This document shows, piece by piece, positions 46,565-64,000 of a stretch of 64,000 nt of DNA. The DNA is taken from NCBI GenBank assembly GCA_905250075.1, contig CAJNOP010000015.1:2905340-2969339 (forward strand), read 5' to 3'. The position numbers were made by a program, and so were the translations under genes. Position 1 is the stretch's first letter; the number at the start of each line of letters is the position of its first letter. The DNA is from Rotaria sp. Silwood1 (lineage: Eukaryota > Rotifera > Eurotatoria > Philodinida > Philodinidae). Below the pieces are notes generated by a model. That model made no database searches. It saw only the letters and a program-made list of their open reading frames with translations, and was not told the DNA's origin.

Positions 46565-49500
46565 ATGATAAATCAAAATTGGAGTATCGAACTTTGGGTT
46601 TGTATTTATTTATATTCCTTATCATAATTCATCGTTTATTATATTTATTTTCTTTTCAGGATCAATTTGATAATGTATCAAAATATACAGAAAAAAGTCT
46701 TCAATTTTGTGAAAAATATGAATCATTTCTTAAAGATCGTTGTACAATAGAAGATGATTATGCAAAAGCATTAAAAAAATTAACGAAAACTTATGCACCA
46801 AAATTAAAAGAACAAGAAGAATTTTATAATAAGTAATTTCAAAAAAAAAAAAAAAAAAAGAAGAAGAATTCAAAATTTTATTTTATTTTATAGATATTCA
46901 TATACTGTTGCTTTTTGTTCAACATTAAAAGAATTACATGATTTAGCATCACAACATGAAATAATTGCTGAAAATTTACGTGAACATGCAATAAAAAAAA
47001 TTCAAATAACTATTAAAGAATGTCGAGAACAACGTAAAAAATGTTTAGATGAATATAACAAAATAAAACGTCAACTTGATAAACAATATGATTTGTTGAC
47101 TAAAGTATGTAAAAAAATAAAGAAAACAAGATACAAATTTCAAAAGATTGAATATTCATGATTCTCTAGTTTTGATTAATCGAAAAGATAAGAGTAATTC
47201 ATTGTACTTGAGAACAGATCGTAGAAAAAACGATATTGTTTTACTAAAAGAATTCGTTCTTTAATGAAAATTCATCTACAAATGATGAGGAACCATATAA
47301 TGAAGTAATTGGATACATGAAGAAGAAAATGAACCATCACAAAGATGGATATTTACAGCATTTAGCAAAATTGATCGAATTTTTAGAAGTATAAATATAT
47401 CAAGTGAATCATGAATTACTTGCTTTTTTTTGTAGAATTTGAGATGATCTCTTCTTTTTTTATATAAATTAAAACTTTGAAACCAGTGTGATATAGATTT
47501 TTTACACTCAATCGCTTCAAATACTGGTAGACACTGACTAAGTGTTAATCACGAGGGCTGGTCTATGTCATAACTTGGTCAATATTCTACCAGATGAGTG
47601 ATCCAAGATACACAGCCGTTAGTAATTTGTTCAGAGTAGAGCGGGTCGGATTAGTCCCGGATCAGAAAACTTTGAACTGAATGAGCTCTACTCTACTAAT
47701 TTCTCATTCGTTTCTTCATATTCATTTTCTTCTTTTTCTTTAACATAGTTACTGTATTATAGTTTATATCTTATGAATATATCATATTTGAAATATATAA
47801 ATAACTTTCAATATCACTTTATCTTTCCATGTATAATATCTATCTAAGTAAATCTTTTATCAAATTAAATAAAAAAGAAAATTCTGATTGACATTGTATA
47901 ACCTTCATTTTTATCTTAAAGTTTTGAAGTATCTTAAGTTACTGCTCGAGATAAGTTTCTAAGTTTTGTCTTCTGTTAACAACTGATATGTAATTTTTCC
48001 GTTTGAATATTTTTAGTCATTAAGAAAATATGAAGAAAGTTTTGAATCTGCACGTCGTGCAAAAGAAAGTTATGAAAAAGCTCATGAAGATCTTGATTTA
48101 TCTCGTGCACAACTAGAAAAAGCACGTGATGTAATGACATTAAAATCTAAAATATGTGATGATGCACATACAAATTATTCATCATATGTATCACAATATA
48201 ATGATACTCAACGTTTATTTTATGAACAACAATTACCAAGTATTTTAATAGATTTACAACAATTAGATGGAAAACGTTCTGATGAACTTAAACATACTTA
48301 TTTTCATTTTATTCAATCACATACTGAAGTTTTACCACGTATACAAAGATGTTTAGAGGAAATGTCAAAACAAACGGAACAATTAAATTTATATGCAGAT
48401 TCACAAGTTGTTATTGATGAATATAAAACGGGTTATACTATACCAAGTGATATAAAAGTGGTAAGAAATTTAAACATATACATATATACTAGGAGTACTT
48501 CACAAATTTTTTCGCCAAACCTTTAATATAATTATCCAAATGATGCTACTACTGTTGTTTTTCAAACTATCATCTCTCATGAATAATGTGCCCTTTGCGC
48601 ATTCACTTACAGTAGTCCTTTTATAGGACTGTCTTTTGTGAAGACATTTGTAAGTTGTTTTGACATATTTATTACATTACATTGGAGTCATTGAATCCAA
48701 TTTCATATAGTTCAAGAGCAGAAAGAAGTCATGTAGGTTTAGATCTCGAGAATCTAGTGGATTTGGATATAATATTCTATCGAAAATTTGTTCACGTTCA
48801 AATCTTTTCGTGATTCAGCCACCAAGGCTAAGTGACTGCATTGCTCGACATATAGGCACAGAGTCTGGTGTTCGAATCTCAATGCTACCATTCATGGAAC
48901 GATCCTACATGAGTCACCAACGATTGTTTATCTCGAATCACCCATCCTATAGAATGGTAGCTATGTTTTAACATACATCTACTCTTGTAGTTAGGTATTG
49001 CAGATGGGAAGCTCAAGTAATTGAGCGTGAAAATTCTGCGTCAGGCTGACTTTAAGCTCAGAGCTACGGCTAGTATCAGTTGTAAGGAAGATATCGAGCT
49101 ATTGAATCAACCGCAAGGTAAATGAAAGGCAGGAATATTCTACTCTTCCGTGACCACATGTTTTCATAATGAAAACTAGGACCTCAAAGACTGATCTTTT
49201 CTTTCTTAGTTGATGCAGTTTCAAAATTTGTGCTAGACAGTTATTGGGAGTCCAACTAGAGTTAGTAAAAAATATGGCGGATTTGTTTATAACTATTCTA
49301 TGATATTTTGATCATTAACTATGATTCGTTACTAGTGACAATATGGCATTTAATTTGTAGATAAATTTCTTAAATTTTTCTAATAAATGATGACTCATTT
49401 GAATATGAAATTGTTTCGTGTTATAAATGAGTTGACAGTTCATTCATAAAGCACAAGACTTTATAGAACTCGAAACAGACAAGAATAACTGAAAAAGCTG

Positions 49501-52500
49501 CAGAAGAAACAATGTTCAGAATTTTATTCTCTAATTCGTATGGTTAAAATGAGAATCATCTTCAAGTGTTGTTTGAACAGCGTTAAAAGTTTTTCCAATC
49601 ACACCAAATCAAGAACCATTTGAATAAGCCGTATCTTCAATACTTAACAGTACTCTGTTGAAATAAATAAAACAAATGGATCAGTTTACGATCTCACACT
49701 GTGAAGTCGCCTCACATTCTGGAGTAAACGGATACAACTTTTGTCGTAGGTTAAACCGATTGACAGATTATAAACAGTCTACGTTCTCAAGATATTGACA
49801 CTATACTGAGTTTTTCAATAAAAGATTGTGATTACGGGAAAAATCAACTTGCGCGTTTCGACTTCAAACTTAGCATGAACAAAGTTATCAATGAAATTAG
49901 TTTATTATGCTACTAATTGCCCAATGAATTAATCTTGCTGATAAATTCATTCGTACAAAGTTTGAAGTCAAAACTCGAACGTCGATTTTTCACGTGACTA
50001 CTGGTTTTTATTGGAAAACTGGTAAAATTTCCGTATCTAAAAAACGAAGGCTCATAAAACTGAACCATTCCAGACTTTTCTATTATTCCGTAGCACTTAG
50101 TTAAATGAGCAGTGTCTCAATCGAAAAGAGATTTAATATTTGGAGACAGTGTCCTATATACATATATTGTTTTTTATTGTACTTTTAGATTGATCTCAGT
50201 ACAGGTGATCTTCCATCAATATTATATAATGGACATGATCAACAAATTTATAATGAACTTACTCGTTCAAATACAATCAGAAGTACAAATAGTGTTTCTA
50301 GTCGTCAAAATGGTATAGCAACTATATATGCACCTAGTAGTTATATTAGTAGAACACAGACATTAATGAGAACGTCAGGAATAAATACAAGAAAAAGTAG
50401 TGGTGCAGCTAATACAATAAGAAAAATATTTGGAAGTTCAACACAAAGAAAAGTAATTAATTTATAGTTTTAATTATATACATATATATATATTTTTAAA
50501 TTTTTCGATTATAGATAGAAAAGAATGATTTAAATATCATTTAGATTTTCTTGTTTTGTTTTTTGATGTTTCTAAAATTAAAAGAGAAAAAAAAATGAGA
50601 CTATTTGAATATCTAATATTTTGAATTATACCGATGTTTTATAATGTTTATTTGTTGTTTAGCTTTCAAATGCTACTAATAATTGTATGGCAACAATTAA
50701 TGCACCATTTAGTTCGTTACCTCCTGCTCAACGTATTAGAAAACTTCAAGAACAAATTCTTAATTGTAAAAATGAATTAGAAAAAAAACAAAAAGCCAAG
50801 TAATATAAATATTTCAAGAAAAAAGAAAAAACGAAACAAATTTTATTTCTATTCATAATAAAATATTTTAGAGAAGGTTTAACAAAAATGAAACTTGTTT
50901 TTCAAGAAAATCCAAAATTTGGTGATGAACAAAATGTTAAACAACAAATTATATCTATTGATGAAAATATTGAAAAATTATTAGCTGAAATAAAACGATT
51001 TGAAGTAAGATAGGACGAAGGGATGCAAAAGCTTACAAATCGATTCATTAAGAATTTTCTACATAAAAACCTACTTAATCATAAGTAATTTCTTGTTACA
51101 AATCGTTTGATGATGTTTTTAAATGAAATAAAAATATTCGAATCACTATATGACATCCATAAAATTCATAATAAAATGAGTTTTACTTGTTAACTGAAAG
51201 GAACCTATGGAACTGTACTAGTTTGTGTTAACCGGGATCTAATAATGAACATAGGAAGAGCGCTTAAGGCTGCACAAATCTCTATATACGATCTATGAGA
51301 ATATCACTTCTCTTTGAGAAATATTCTTAGTCATCGTTCAACGATCGAGTGTGTCAATATGGTTGACGAGGTGATTTTCACCGATAGTGCAATCGATCTG
51401 TCTTTCTTAGTTTCACTTTAAGATACTTTCGCCTATTCCAATCCACACAATGTTCAAGTGAACAAAAGAAAAACGACACTTTTTTAATCTATTATGATTA
51501 GAGTGAATTGACTGTTAATCACAAAAATGATAGATATTTTTTGTGTAGAAACTCCTAATAGATCGATTTGTGATCTCATAGGCCTTCATCTTTTTCATGA
51601 AAAATTAAATTAAATTTTTTTTTTTGTATTTATTATTTCTAGTCTTATATATCCGAAATTGAACGAGCCCGAATATCCATATCATCAGATATTGATATAT
51701 CTTTACGTTCACATTCTATTTATGATTCTGATCAATCTATAAGTAATCATAATCATAGTACATCATCACAAAATCGAAGGTAAATAGAAAAAAAAAATCA
51801 AGTTATTGAAATACTTTTGTGTGTAGTTCACTTTATTTTCATCAACATCATCATAAATTTATAAATATCAATCGACGTTGGTCGACTACGGTTTGGTTAG
51901 AAAAAAAAATTTTGGTTTTTTTTTGCTTTATTATTTCTCGAACACATCTCATCAAATAAAAGCATGTAGAAGAAACAAAAAAAAAATAAAACAAATCACA
52001 TGCACAAAATTTCTCTTATATGATTTCTTTTCTTTTTAAACTAATTATTTTAAGGTTTATCTTTTCTCTATTTTATTAAATGAAATTATTTGTTTTTAGT
52101 TCATCTGAAATTCCTGAACATAATAGAAATGTTATCTATGATCAACCAAATGAATTTCATTGTTTACCATCGATAACATCAATGACAATAAATCAAACAG
52201 ATACGACAACACTTGATACAAATGGTTCATTTGAAGATGAAGATAATAATGTTGATCAAACTGAAAGTTCATATCATGAACCATTAAATCAAGAAAATTA
52301 TATTAAAGCATCTGCAATGTATGATTTTAATGGTAAGTGCGAACAAAAATCAATGATTTATTTTTTGTCTTCAGAAAGATTTTCATTCCTAAAAATGTGA
52401 AAGAGAACCAGAGCTATGTGCATTGGATAGACCTTAATCAGCTATGAATATATTTTTCATTGTTTCTATTGAAAGATTAGCAATGTACAGAATCAACTTT

Positions 52501-53585
52501 TTGTTCGTATTTTGTATCTTGAATGAGAGAAATTTTCCTATCCTTATCCTGCAGGAAAAAGTAACTTTGCAGATCTCTCTATGGAAGGTACGAATATAGT
52601 AAAAGAGTGTCTTATATACACCGATAGATTTGATATTCGTATGTCATGATAGGACTAAATCAAGAGATGTGAAACTTTCATAATAAACTATTTTCATTAA
52701 AGCTCTTTCTCTTTGTAAAGTTTCAACTTGAAATTTGAAAATCATGTTTTCCAAGTGCTCTTAAGGGCACCACGATATTGGCTTATAAAACGTTCTAAAA
52801 ATGTAATATCTTCGCAATAATAAGTTAAGAAGCCGAAATTTGCTTAAGATATTCATAGTTCACTGGGGTCTCTACGATTCACATAGTTCTGAATTAAAAA
52901 TAATTTATCAACTGGGATCAATTTTGTATTTATTCTACAATAGCTACAGACAAATAAACTCATTCTATATCTAAAACTTCAATATTTTTTCGAAACAAAA
53001 ACTGATGCCAAGATAATAATACATAGAATTTATTCTGTAAGAATAGATTTTATATCCTCTGGATCTTTTCCTAATATTCCAAAACTAAACACGAGCCAAC
53101 GAGAATTGAAGGCAAAACTAAACTGATTGAATCATGCCATTGCGTAATTACAACTGAAGAAACAGAATATTACCGATTGAAATAATTGTAAAATGTTTGA
53201 ACAGAATATTAATCTTACATTGTAAGCTAACAAAAACTCTATGAATTTCTTTCGATTGGTACTAATAAAAATGTTATTTAAGAGAAAAAGAACGCTCAAA
53301 GATCTTAAAACATCAATAATAGATAATCAATTCTTTGAGAATTATATCCATGAGAAATTTATTTATTCGTATTAAGGCCATGGTATCAATGGTTGTGAGT
53401 ATATAAATGCTGCATCAATATCTGTTGGTGAAAATGTTGAAATATTAGAAGATGATCATGGTGATGGTTGGACACGTATAAAAAAATCTGATGGTTCAGC
53501 TGGTTTTGTTCCATCATCATATATTCGTATTGATTCTCAAATACTTTCAACATCACCCACTCAAATAGAATCCGGCCGTTTCTAA
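46565..53585 (+). CDS. F-BAR/HR1/SH3 protein of the CIP4/TOCA family, ten exons
   Basis: Proteins of this family (TRIP10, FNBP1, FNBP1L in vertebrates) bend membranes, bind active Cdc42 and recruit N-WASP and dynamin. Exons are 46565-46597, 46660-46832, 46894-47104, 48017-48460 and 50189-50452. The rest are 50663-50799, 50872-51004, 51643-51779, 52100-52332 and 53377-53585. They total 657 residues with matching phases. The F-BAR domain is 1-287 (MINQNWSIELWDQFDN, ERCTIE-like KDRCTIEDDYAKALKKL, SQVVIDEYKTGY). A linker is followed by the HR1 coiled coil at about 385-460 (LPPAQRIRKLQEQI, IEKLLAEIKRFE), then an acidic Ser-rich part. The C-terminal SH3 domain (about 580-640) has ASAMYDFNG, EDDHGDGWTRI and GFVPSSYI. 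The first donor is GTTTGT. Several long introns hold repeats. Confidence 0.93.
48818..48895 (+). other. degenerate tRNA-like sequence, possible SINE head
   Basis: Within a CIP4/TOCA intron, AAGGCTAAGTGACTGCA resembles an A box. About 35 bases on, GGTGTTCGAATCTC resembles a B box (GGTTCGAATCC), followed by CTACCA. Stems are too mismatched for a functional tRNA. It may be the RNA-polymerase-III head of a tRNA-derived SINE, or chance. Confidence 0.3.
49816..50013. repeat. foldback repeat in a CIP4/TOCA intron
   Basis: The left arm (49816-49907) and right arm (49932-50013) are imperfect reverse complements, for example TTTCGACTTCAAACTT facing AAGTTTGAAGTCAAAA and GGGAAAAATCAAC facing GTCGATTTTTCACG. 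The centre is short. The repeat ends about 170 bases before exon 5. Confidence 0.6.
52600..52930. repeat. diverged relative of the 23.2 kb foldback
   Basis: Within the last CIP4/TOCA intron, stretches such as GAAACTTTCATAATAAACTA, AAGTTTCAACTTGAAA and AATATCTTCGCAATAATAAG correspond to parts of the repeat at 23.2-23.65 kb, some in the opposite order. This shows that the element is dispersed and not a local inverted duplication. Confidence 0.5.
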
Positions 53586-54069
53586 ATATTGATATTTATT
53601 TCTGGTTGTTTTTTTTCTTTTATATTTGTCGTTTTTACACACATATTCTTCACAATTTATGCCAATCGATTAAGACAAAAAGAAAAAACTTAATAGATAT
53701 AAATGATGTATGTGTGCTCATTGCCTGTTTTACTAGTCAATTATGAAAAGACAAAGAAAAATAATTTTTTTTTTATTAAACAGGCTGTCAGATAAAATGA
53801 ATGAACTATTGCATTTTGCTTTTTCGTTGCCTTCTTCTTCTTGAACACGTTTATTGATATTTATATATATTATATATCTTTTTTCTTTTGTTTTTTTTGC
53901 CTACCTAAAATGAACAGTAAAATGAATCAGGAATAAATATAGTGTTTTTTTTTGTGAGTGTGTTTGTAACATCAGATAAGTATTAGATTTAAAAAGAAAA
54001 AAAAACTTTTTTTTTTTGTTTGCCTTTTTCTGTCGATCATTTCTCTTGAATAAAAATAATAAATAACAA

Positions 54070-54080
54070 ACTTTTTTCAG
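54070..54080 (+). promoter_or_regulatory. splice acceptor 15 bases before the NUP98-like start
   Basis: CTTTTTTCAG lies just before the start ATG at 54096, 485 bases after the end of the preceding gene on the same strand. This fits trans-splicing of a downstream gene, or a 5' intron. Confidence 0.4.
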
Positions 54081-54095
54081 ATTTTCTTTTTTATT

Positions 54096-57000
54096 ATGTT
54101 TAATTTCGATTCAACTACAATCAATAATACGAGTCTTTTCGGACAATCAACACCTGTAAATTTAGATCGAACAGAAAATAGTTTTTTATTTAGTAATACA
54201 AAGACAACACTACTTTCAACACCATTTTTATCATCGAATTTACGTGGTAAAAAAGAAACAAGAATAAATTCTAATACAAACATGCAACTTTATATACTAA
54301 ATCATTCGATTTCGAAGTTTTTTTTTTTACGTATTCTAAACGATTTCTTTTTCTCAATAACAGATGTACAAGGCTGACCGATATCTACAATTTGAAAGAC
54401 TTAAATTAGAGATACAACATGGATTGGCTAGTGCCACCGTAGAGTATCGCACTGGTCTAGAGACGTACATATGAATTTCCAGAATTTCGTCACTCCCATT
54501 GTGAATTAGATATAGACCACATTGATGACTGTAAGCCACAATATTAACTTTAACCCTCGCATGTATCCTATATTAATATTGTTTCATAACAGCTTGCGTA
54601 AATTCAACCTACTTTCGCCATTGGCAATTGGTCCTATAGATGAATCTCCGGATACTTGCACAGTTAGGATAATGATAAAGGCATGATCTCACGACGAAAC
54701 CATATGAACTGATACCCACTGTTTGAGCTTAGAAAAGCGTTTTACCAAGACTAGCGAACATACTTACAGAAGTCAAATGAGGATTGTTCTATTGAATTTT
54801 TGATACGGTTTTACCTATATATATCGGAAAATCAAAAAAAATAGAATTTCGATATGAAATTTATACCATCGGTGCATCGACTATACTGTAAAATATTTTG
54901 AAAATTAAATATAAAAAAGATATTCTTTTCATTGGATCCATGTTTACTGAAACATTGACACGCCCATGCGGTATGGATATGTTAGGTAAACCAGCAACAA
55001 TGAGCGCCATTATATCTCTTGTAGAATTTGTCCGTCAGCAAAATATGTAATTAATAATCAGAGGTGTCTTGAGCGGTGAAACCTGGTCAATCTTGAAAAG
55101 TTTTCGTTTTACTTCAGCATCTTATTGTTGTTTCTTACTCATCAGCTCCTGATAAACCCACTAAATTTGATTGCAGAAACATATTTGTTTTTTTGTTTTT
55201 AGGAACATCTACTACTAATAAACAATCACCACTTGAGACTACCATTTTTCACAAATCTAGATCAGCTGTTGGACTGGATAAAGCTAATAAAAATACAATA
55301 CCAACAACAAATCATATAAAAACATCGAATGTATAAAAATGAAAAGCCAAAAAAAAACCAAAGCTCAAAGAAATACATCAAAACGAATTTTTTTTGTTTT
55401 TGCATTTAGGGTTTTAATTCAGATATTAATAAAGATAATCAAAAATGTTCATCTTCATCTACAATTTCAACAACAATAACAAAATCATTAAGATCAAATT
55501 CATTTTTATTTGATAATAAATCATCTACAAAAACACCTATAGTATTAAATAATATCTTTTTTTTTTTTTTTCTTCAATTAATTTTATTTTCATTATCTAG
55601 ACATTCTCATTTGAAAATAATCAACTTTCAACATCAACTTCTACACTTGGTAAATTCTCATTGTGACGTATGTTGTTTCTTGTATGATTCATTCTTATAC
55701 AGGTAATTCATTATCATACTTTCCAACCACGACAACAGCAACAAGCATACCTTTCGATTTTTCATTATCGAAACCAGTAATTACATCATCAAGTAATAGT
55801 CCTCGTACGTTATTACACAATTCAATACTATTATATAAAGAAAAAAAATTTTCATTTACTTCCTTTTTCTTTTTTTTTCATTTAACAGCTATTTTATTTT
55901 CAACAATGAATCAATCAACAACATCAGCCATTGATTTACAATCATTTCGTACAATGCTCAATACACGACCATTTAATAATGAATCGACTTTTCTTGCAAG
56001 AAATAATAAAGTAAGTCACAGAAATTCAATCATAGGAAATTATTTAAGTTTTTAAAAAAAAAATCAAATAATAATTAGAATTATTCAGAAAAAAAAACGA
56101 AACGATCTTTTCTAAGAATATAATTTCATAGATAAACTTTTGCTTATATGATTTCTTCTGTTATAATAAATATTCTATTCTCTAATAATAATAATAATAG
56201 ACAGACCATAGCATATGTAAAAACAGCTGCATAGATATGAATGTCACTCGACAAGATTGTTATCAATTATCTAGTTTACCATCAAATTGCAAATCTGTTT
56301 TCTTTTTGTAACGGAAGAAAGAAAAAGTTCTCTATCCTAAATATTAATTGATTATCTAATTTCTATCATTTTATCAGATAGATTGATACATAATTCGTGT
56401 TTTTTTTTTCTATTTTTTTTAGACAAATATTAATCTTGATGAAACTCGTCTTGGTTCTGCATTTGATTCATCAAATATTCGTCCAAAATCTAATCTATTT
56501 TCATCAGTTCTTACTAAACCAACTGTTCTATCATCAATTAATCCTTTATCAATACATTCAAATATATTATCAAGTAATTTTTCATCATTAAAATCAAATA
56601 AACGAAAATTAGTTGATGATAATAATGATGATGACAATAATAATCAATTAACTATGGATGATGGTCTATGTTCAAATGATCAAATTTTTAAAATAAATAT
56701 AAAACGTCCACGTACACTTGATATGAATAAAATTCGTTCAATTGTTCTTGGAAATAATGAATCAAATAATGAAATAATTTTTAATAAATCATCATCATTA
56801 ATATCAGATAATTTTCTTGGACAGAAAAAATTTTCTACATATGATGAATATATTTTATCAAAAACTCATGATCAACAATCATTTCATTTACCAAAATTAA
56901 CACATGATGACTATTATACTAAACCAACTATTGAAGAATTACGTTTATATTTTAATGAACATGATCAATGTTTTGTTAAACAATTTACTATTGGTCGAAA

Positions 57001-58236
57001 ACATTATGGATCTGTTACATTTCAAGGTTTACATATGAATTTAGCTGGACTTGATCTTAATCGAATAGGTAAGACAAATTGAAAAGAAAGAATTTATAAG
57101 CGCAATCTCTGTCGGTTTAAAATGTAGAACATAATGTAGCTGTTCTTATTAATGGCAAGGCTATTATTGTATTCCTTCTATTTAGGAGCATATGTCGTCA
57201 TCATCCTTTTACTTAACCTTTGATTGTATACCAACGTCTGTGACGGAATGCGAGGGAGTCTTGTTAAGGTTTCTATCACGAACAGTAATGGTATTCGGCT
57301 AGTGTTGGTCATACTCAGTGCTAAACAGGGATCCAAATTTTTGTTCCTATAGTTCAATTACATATAGTCAGGATGGGCTCGGTTCTGCAAGGACTGAGAA
57401 TAACACTTATATCTTTTATGATCGTACAAAACATGCGTCACATATCATATTGTCACGATTTATGTATTCTAAAATTTTATATGAAAACTATCGAGTCAAT
57501 ATTCGTTCTTACAATTTCAATAGTGAAATTAATTCCCTTTTTTTTTCTTCGTAAATAACCGAGTTGCCAAACACATAGACGTTTAGAATAGATATAGTAT
57601 TAATGAATTAAAAGAAAAAAAATAATGAATCCTCAAGAGAGAAGATATTAGAAATCATGCAAGATGTCTTAAGTTCATTAATACAGCTAGAAAATGATAT
57701 TGTATATTTTTATTAATATATGTATTATTAAACACGAAGTCCCAGAATCAAACATTCTAATGGCTGAAATTATAAAAGATTGACTCTGTTCATCATTAAT
57801 TTCAACTCTTTTTTTTATTATTGTGTGTCACCAAAGACATTAATTTCTTGGAGAAGCTTTTCCGTTCTATGGAAGTAAACACTAATCTTGTCTTAAGATA
57901 TAATTAATATTTCATATAATCATGAGAAGATTTTTTTTCAAATTTCTTTTTTTTTTAGTTGAAATTGGTCGTGGTCATGTAATAGTTTATCCTAATGAAG
58001 AACAAAAACCAGTAGAAGGTGAAGAATTAAATTGTCAAGCAATAATATCATTATTAGGTATTTATCCAATTGATCGTTCAATTTCAAATGGTAATGAAGA
58101 AATAACTGATGCAGATCGTTTAATTAATATGAATTATGAAAAATATTTAGAACGAATAACAACAAAATTTCATGGAAAATTTATTAATTATGATGTTTAT
58201 ACAGGAACATGGACATTTCAAGTCGAACATTTCTAA
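54096..58236 (+). CDS. NUP98-type protein: C-terminal autoproteolytic domain, no NUP96, almost no FG repeats
   Basis: NUP98 is a mobile nuclear-pore protein whose C-terminal domain (peptidase family S59) anchors it to the pore and frees it from NUP96 by self-cleavage at His-Phe|Ser. Exons are 54096-54246, 55203-55330, 55410-55541, 55601-55649, 55703-55804, 55889-56010, 56423-57068 and 57959-58236, giving 535 residues with all phases matching. Residues 1-390 are Ser/Thr/Asn-rich and disordered with a single FG (SLFGQ). A basic segment NKRKL and KRPRTLD may be nuclear signals. The domain at about 390-535 has YYTKPTIEELRLYF, FTIGRKHYGSVTFQG, HVIVYPNEEQKPVEGEELN, YEKYLERI and TGTWTFQVEHF. The stop codon follows His-Phe directly, so the product equals the already cleaved form. 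The missing GLFG repeats and GLEBS site suggest a specialised paralogue or an incomplete 5' part. Confidence 0.88.
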
Positions 58237-59210
58237 TTAGTTCATTTGTTTAGAATTTATTTTTCTGACCGATGAACAAATTTTGTTATTTATATTCTTC
58301 CGAAAAAGAAAAAACGAAGAACAGAGAAGGTCTTCCTATTCGATACAAGTAATTTTGTCTATTTATTGATATATATTTTTTTTGTGCTTAGAAAATGTTC
58401 AATTTATATAAATTTTTTTTTTTTCTTCTTATGCCAGATATTTTTTCTTTTTGTATTATTCTCTTTAATTAAATAAAATATAAAAAAAAAAAGTGATACA
58501 TTGATTAAAATTTATCAGAAAAATAAAGCTTTTTTTCTTTTAATAATTTGATTTGAATACAGAAATAATATTCTGTAACAAAAATATTTAAAAATCGAAA
58601 AAGAAAAAATCATTTTTTCTGTCATTTCTAAACACATACATACATCTAATTTTATCCAATGTAAACCAATATGCTAATATATTAGATTCTAGTCTTTTTT
58701 TTTTGTCTTTCTTTTGCCTATATCTTAATTCTTCAATATAGCAATTACAATTTAGAATTTCTTATAACAACATATGATTTTTACAAACGAGAGATCATAG
58801 AAAAAATAAAAATTAACATATGAAACATCTTTATTTTGATAATCAATAGAAAAACGAAATATTTATTTGTATTGATATTAATTCTATGTTTTTATTGAGT
58901 GTGAATGTATTGCACTTATATCAATGTATGATGTTCAATTAGATTAATAAATTTAATTGTTGTTTGTTTTTTGTTTGTATTTGGATTTTGGTTACTAAGA
59001 AAATTAAATATATAAACAAAAAAATGAAATGAAAAAGCGACATCTATAAAAAGATTTTATATTGGTTTACATCTTGACAACTAAGTGAATAGGCAATTAG
59101 ATGCTACTGTTGTTCTATATGATGATGTTTATAGATACGAATGTGAATTGATTCCTTCTTTTCTATTTTGTTCATGTTTATATTTATATTTTATTATTCT
59201 TATTATTATT

Positions 59211-59221
59211 GATTTTTTTAG
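59211..59221 (+). promoter_or_regulatory. splice acceptor 18 bases before the B56 start
   Basis: GATTTTTTTAG ends at 59221 and the start ATG is at 59240. It is the fourth plus-strand gene here with an acceptor close to its start. Confidence 0.4.
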
Positions 59222-59239
59222 AGACATCAATGTAAAAAG

Positions 59240-63497
<4,258 letters not shown>

Positions 63498-64000
63498 TTT
63501 CTTTTTCAAATATGCATGTTTTACTTGCTGTGCGTTTGTTTGTAGTCCTTAATTTTTCTTCCTGACTAAAACAATGCAAAAGTGTACCTTCTTTTTTTTC
63601 CTTGTTGATCACGACGATCTTTTTTTTTTCTTTGTCTTCTCTCTTCTTTTTACTCTTTGTTTTTTTCTCTTTCTAAAAGCTTGACCTATATGACACATCA
63701 TACACTTGTTATTACTTGCAGAATGGATTTTGATAAAAAAAAAACAGAACAAACAAACAAACAAAACATCCTAAAGTCATAACATTTATTGTACAATAAG
63801 ATTTAGTTATAGACTGTTTTTATAAACGATAAGAACAACAAAGAAAACAAAAATAAACTTTTATTATATTGATTAATTTATTTGTTTTTTTCTTTTAAAT
63901 GAAGACATATTTTGGAAGTTTAGCTATGGTTGTGGATTTTCGAAACTGGCGGGAATATCGTCGTAAGACCTATCAAAATTCTGGAGATATATGAGCATGA
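63498..64000. other. 3' flank of the B56 gene
   Basis: Long T-rich and A-rich tracts; AATAAA occurs near 63851 (AAAAATAAACTTTT) and an AATAAG near 63796. No further gene starts within the window. Confidence 0.5.

Overview
The window reads as nuclear DNA of a small invertebrate, most likely a bdelloid rotifer (Adineta or Rotaria type). It is strongly AT-rich. Its genes are split by many short GT-AG introns of about 50-70 bases plus a few long ones. It has TGTGGG/CCCACA arrays, which I recall as the bdelloid telomere unit, and a probably foreign cyanophycinase gene. One 100-base run of N (5833-5932) marks an assembly gap. The species call is inference.

Layout. 1-5.3 kb: a small ankyrin-repeat gene (minus strand), then empty AT-rich DNA and a foldback repeat. 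6-16 kb: a transposon-rich block with a full-length mariner-type element whose transposase has one stop codon, two inverted arrays of telomere-like repeat, a minisatellite, a broken hAT transposase gene, and a broken gene resembling the bdelloid F-box/leucine-rich family. 17-21 kb: a TROVE-like/von Willebrand A protein with an RGG N-terminus (plus strand) and an intronless secreted cyanophycinase-like peptidase (minus strand). 21-27 kb: empty DNA with foldback repeats.

27-41 kb: conserved animal genes. These are CNOT2 of the CCR4-NOT deadenylase (minus), the lysosomal cystine transporter cystinosin (plus), the kinase LKB1/STK11 (minus) and a Gly/Tyr/Phe-rich repeat protein (plus). 41-46.5 kb is gene-poor. 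46.5-63.5 kb: three genes in a row on the plus strand, namely an F-BAR/HR1/SH3 protein of the CIP4/TOCA family (10 exons), a NUP98-type autoproteolytic-domain protein ending exactly at the cleavage site (8 exons), and a B56 regulatory subunit of PP2A (10 exons). I rebuilt all exon chains by hand from splice sites; in every complete chain the exon lengths add up to an open frame.

The genes do not form one pathway. Most are housekeeping regulators (mRNA decay, lysosome export, polarity/energy kinase, membrane curvature, nuclear pore, phosphatase targeting). The most unusual material is non-coding: a dispersed family of at least seven hairpins with a GGTGTG-type left arm, a short purine-rich spacer and a CACACC-type right arm, two of which are expanded into true TGTGGG/CCCACA arrays in fusion-like orientation. 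In addition there are four large foldback repeats and two short transposons sitting in introns.
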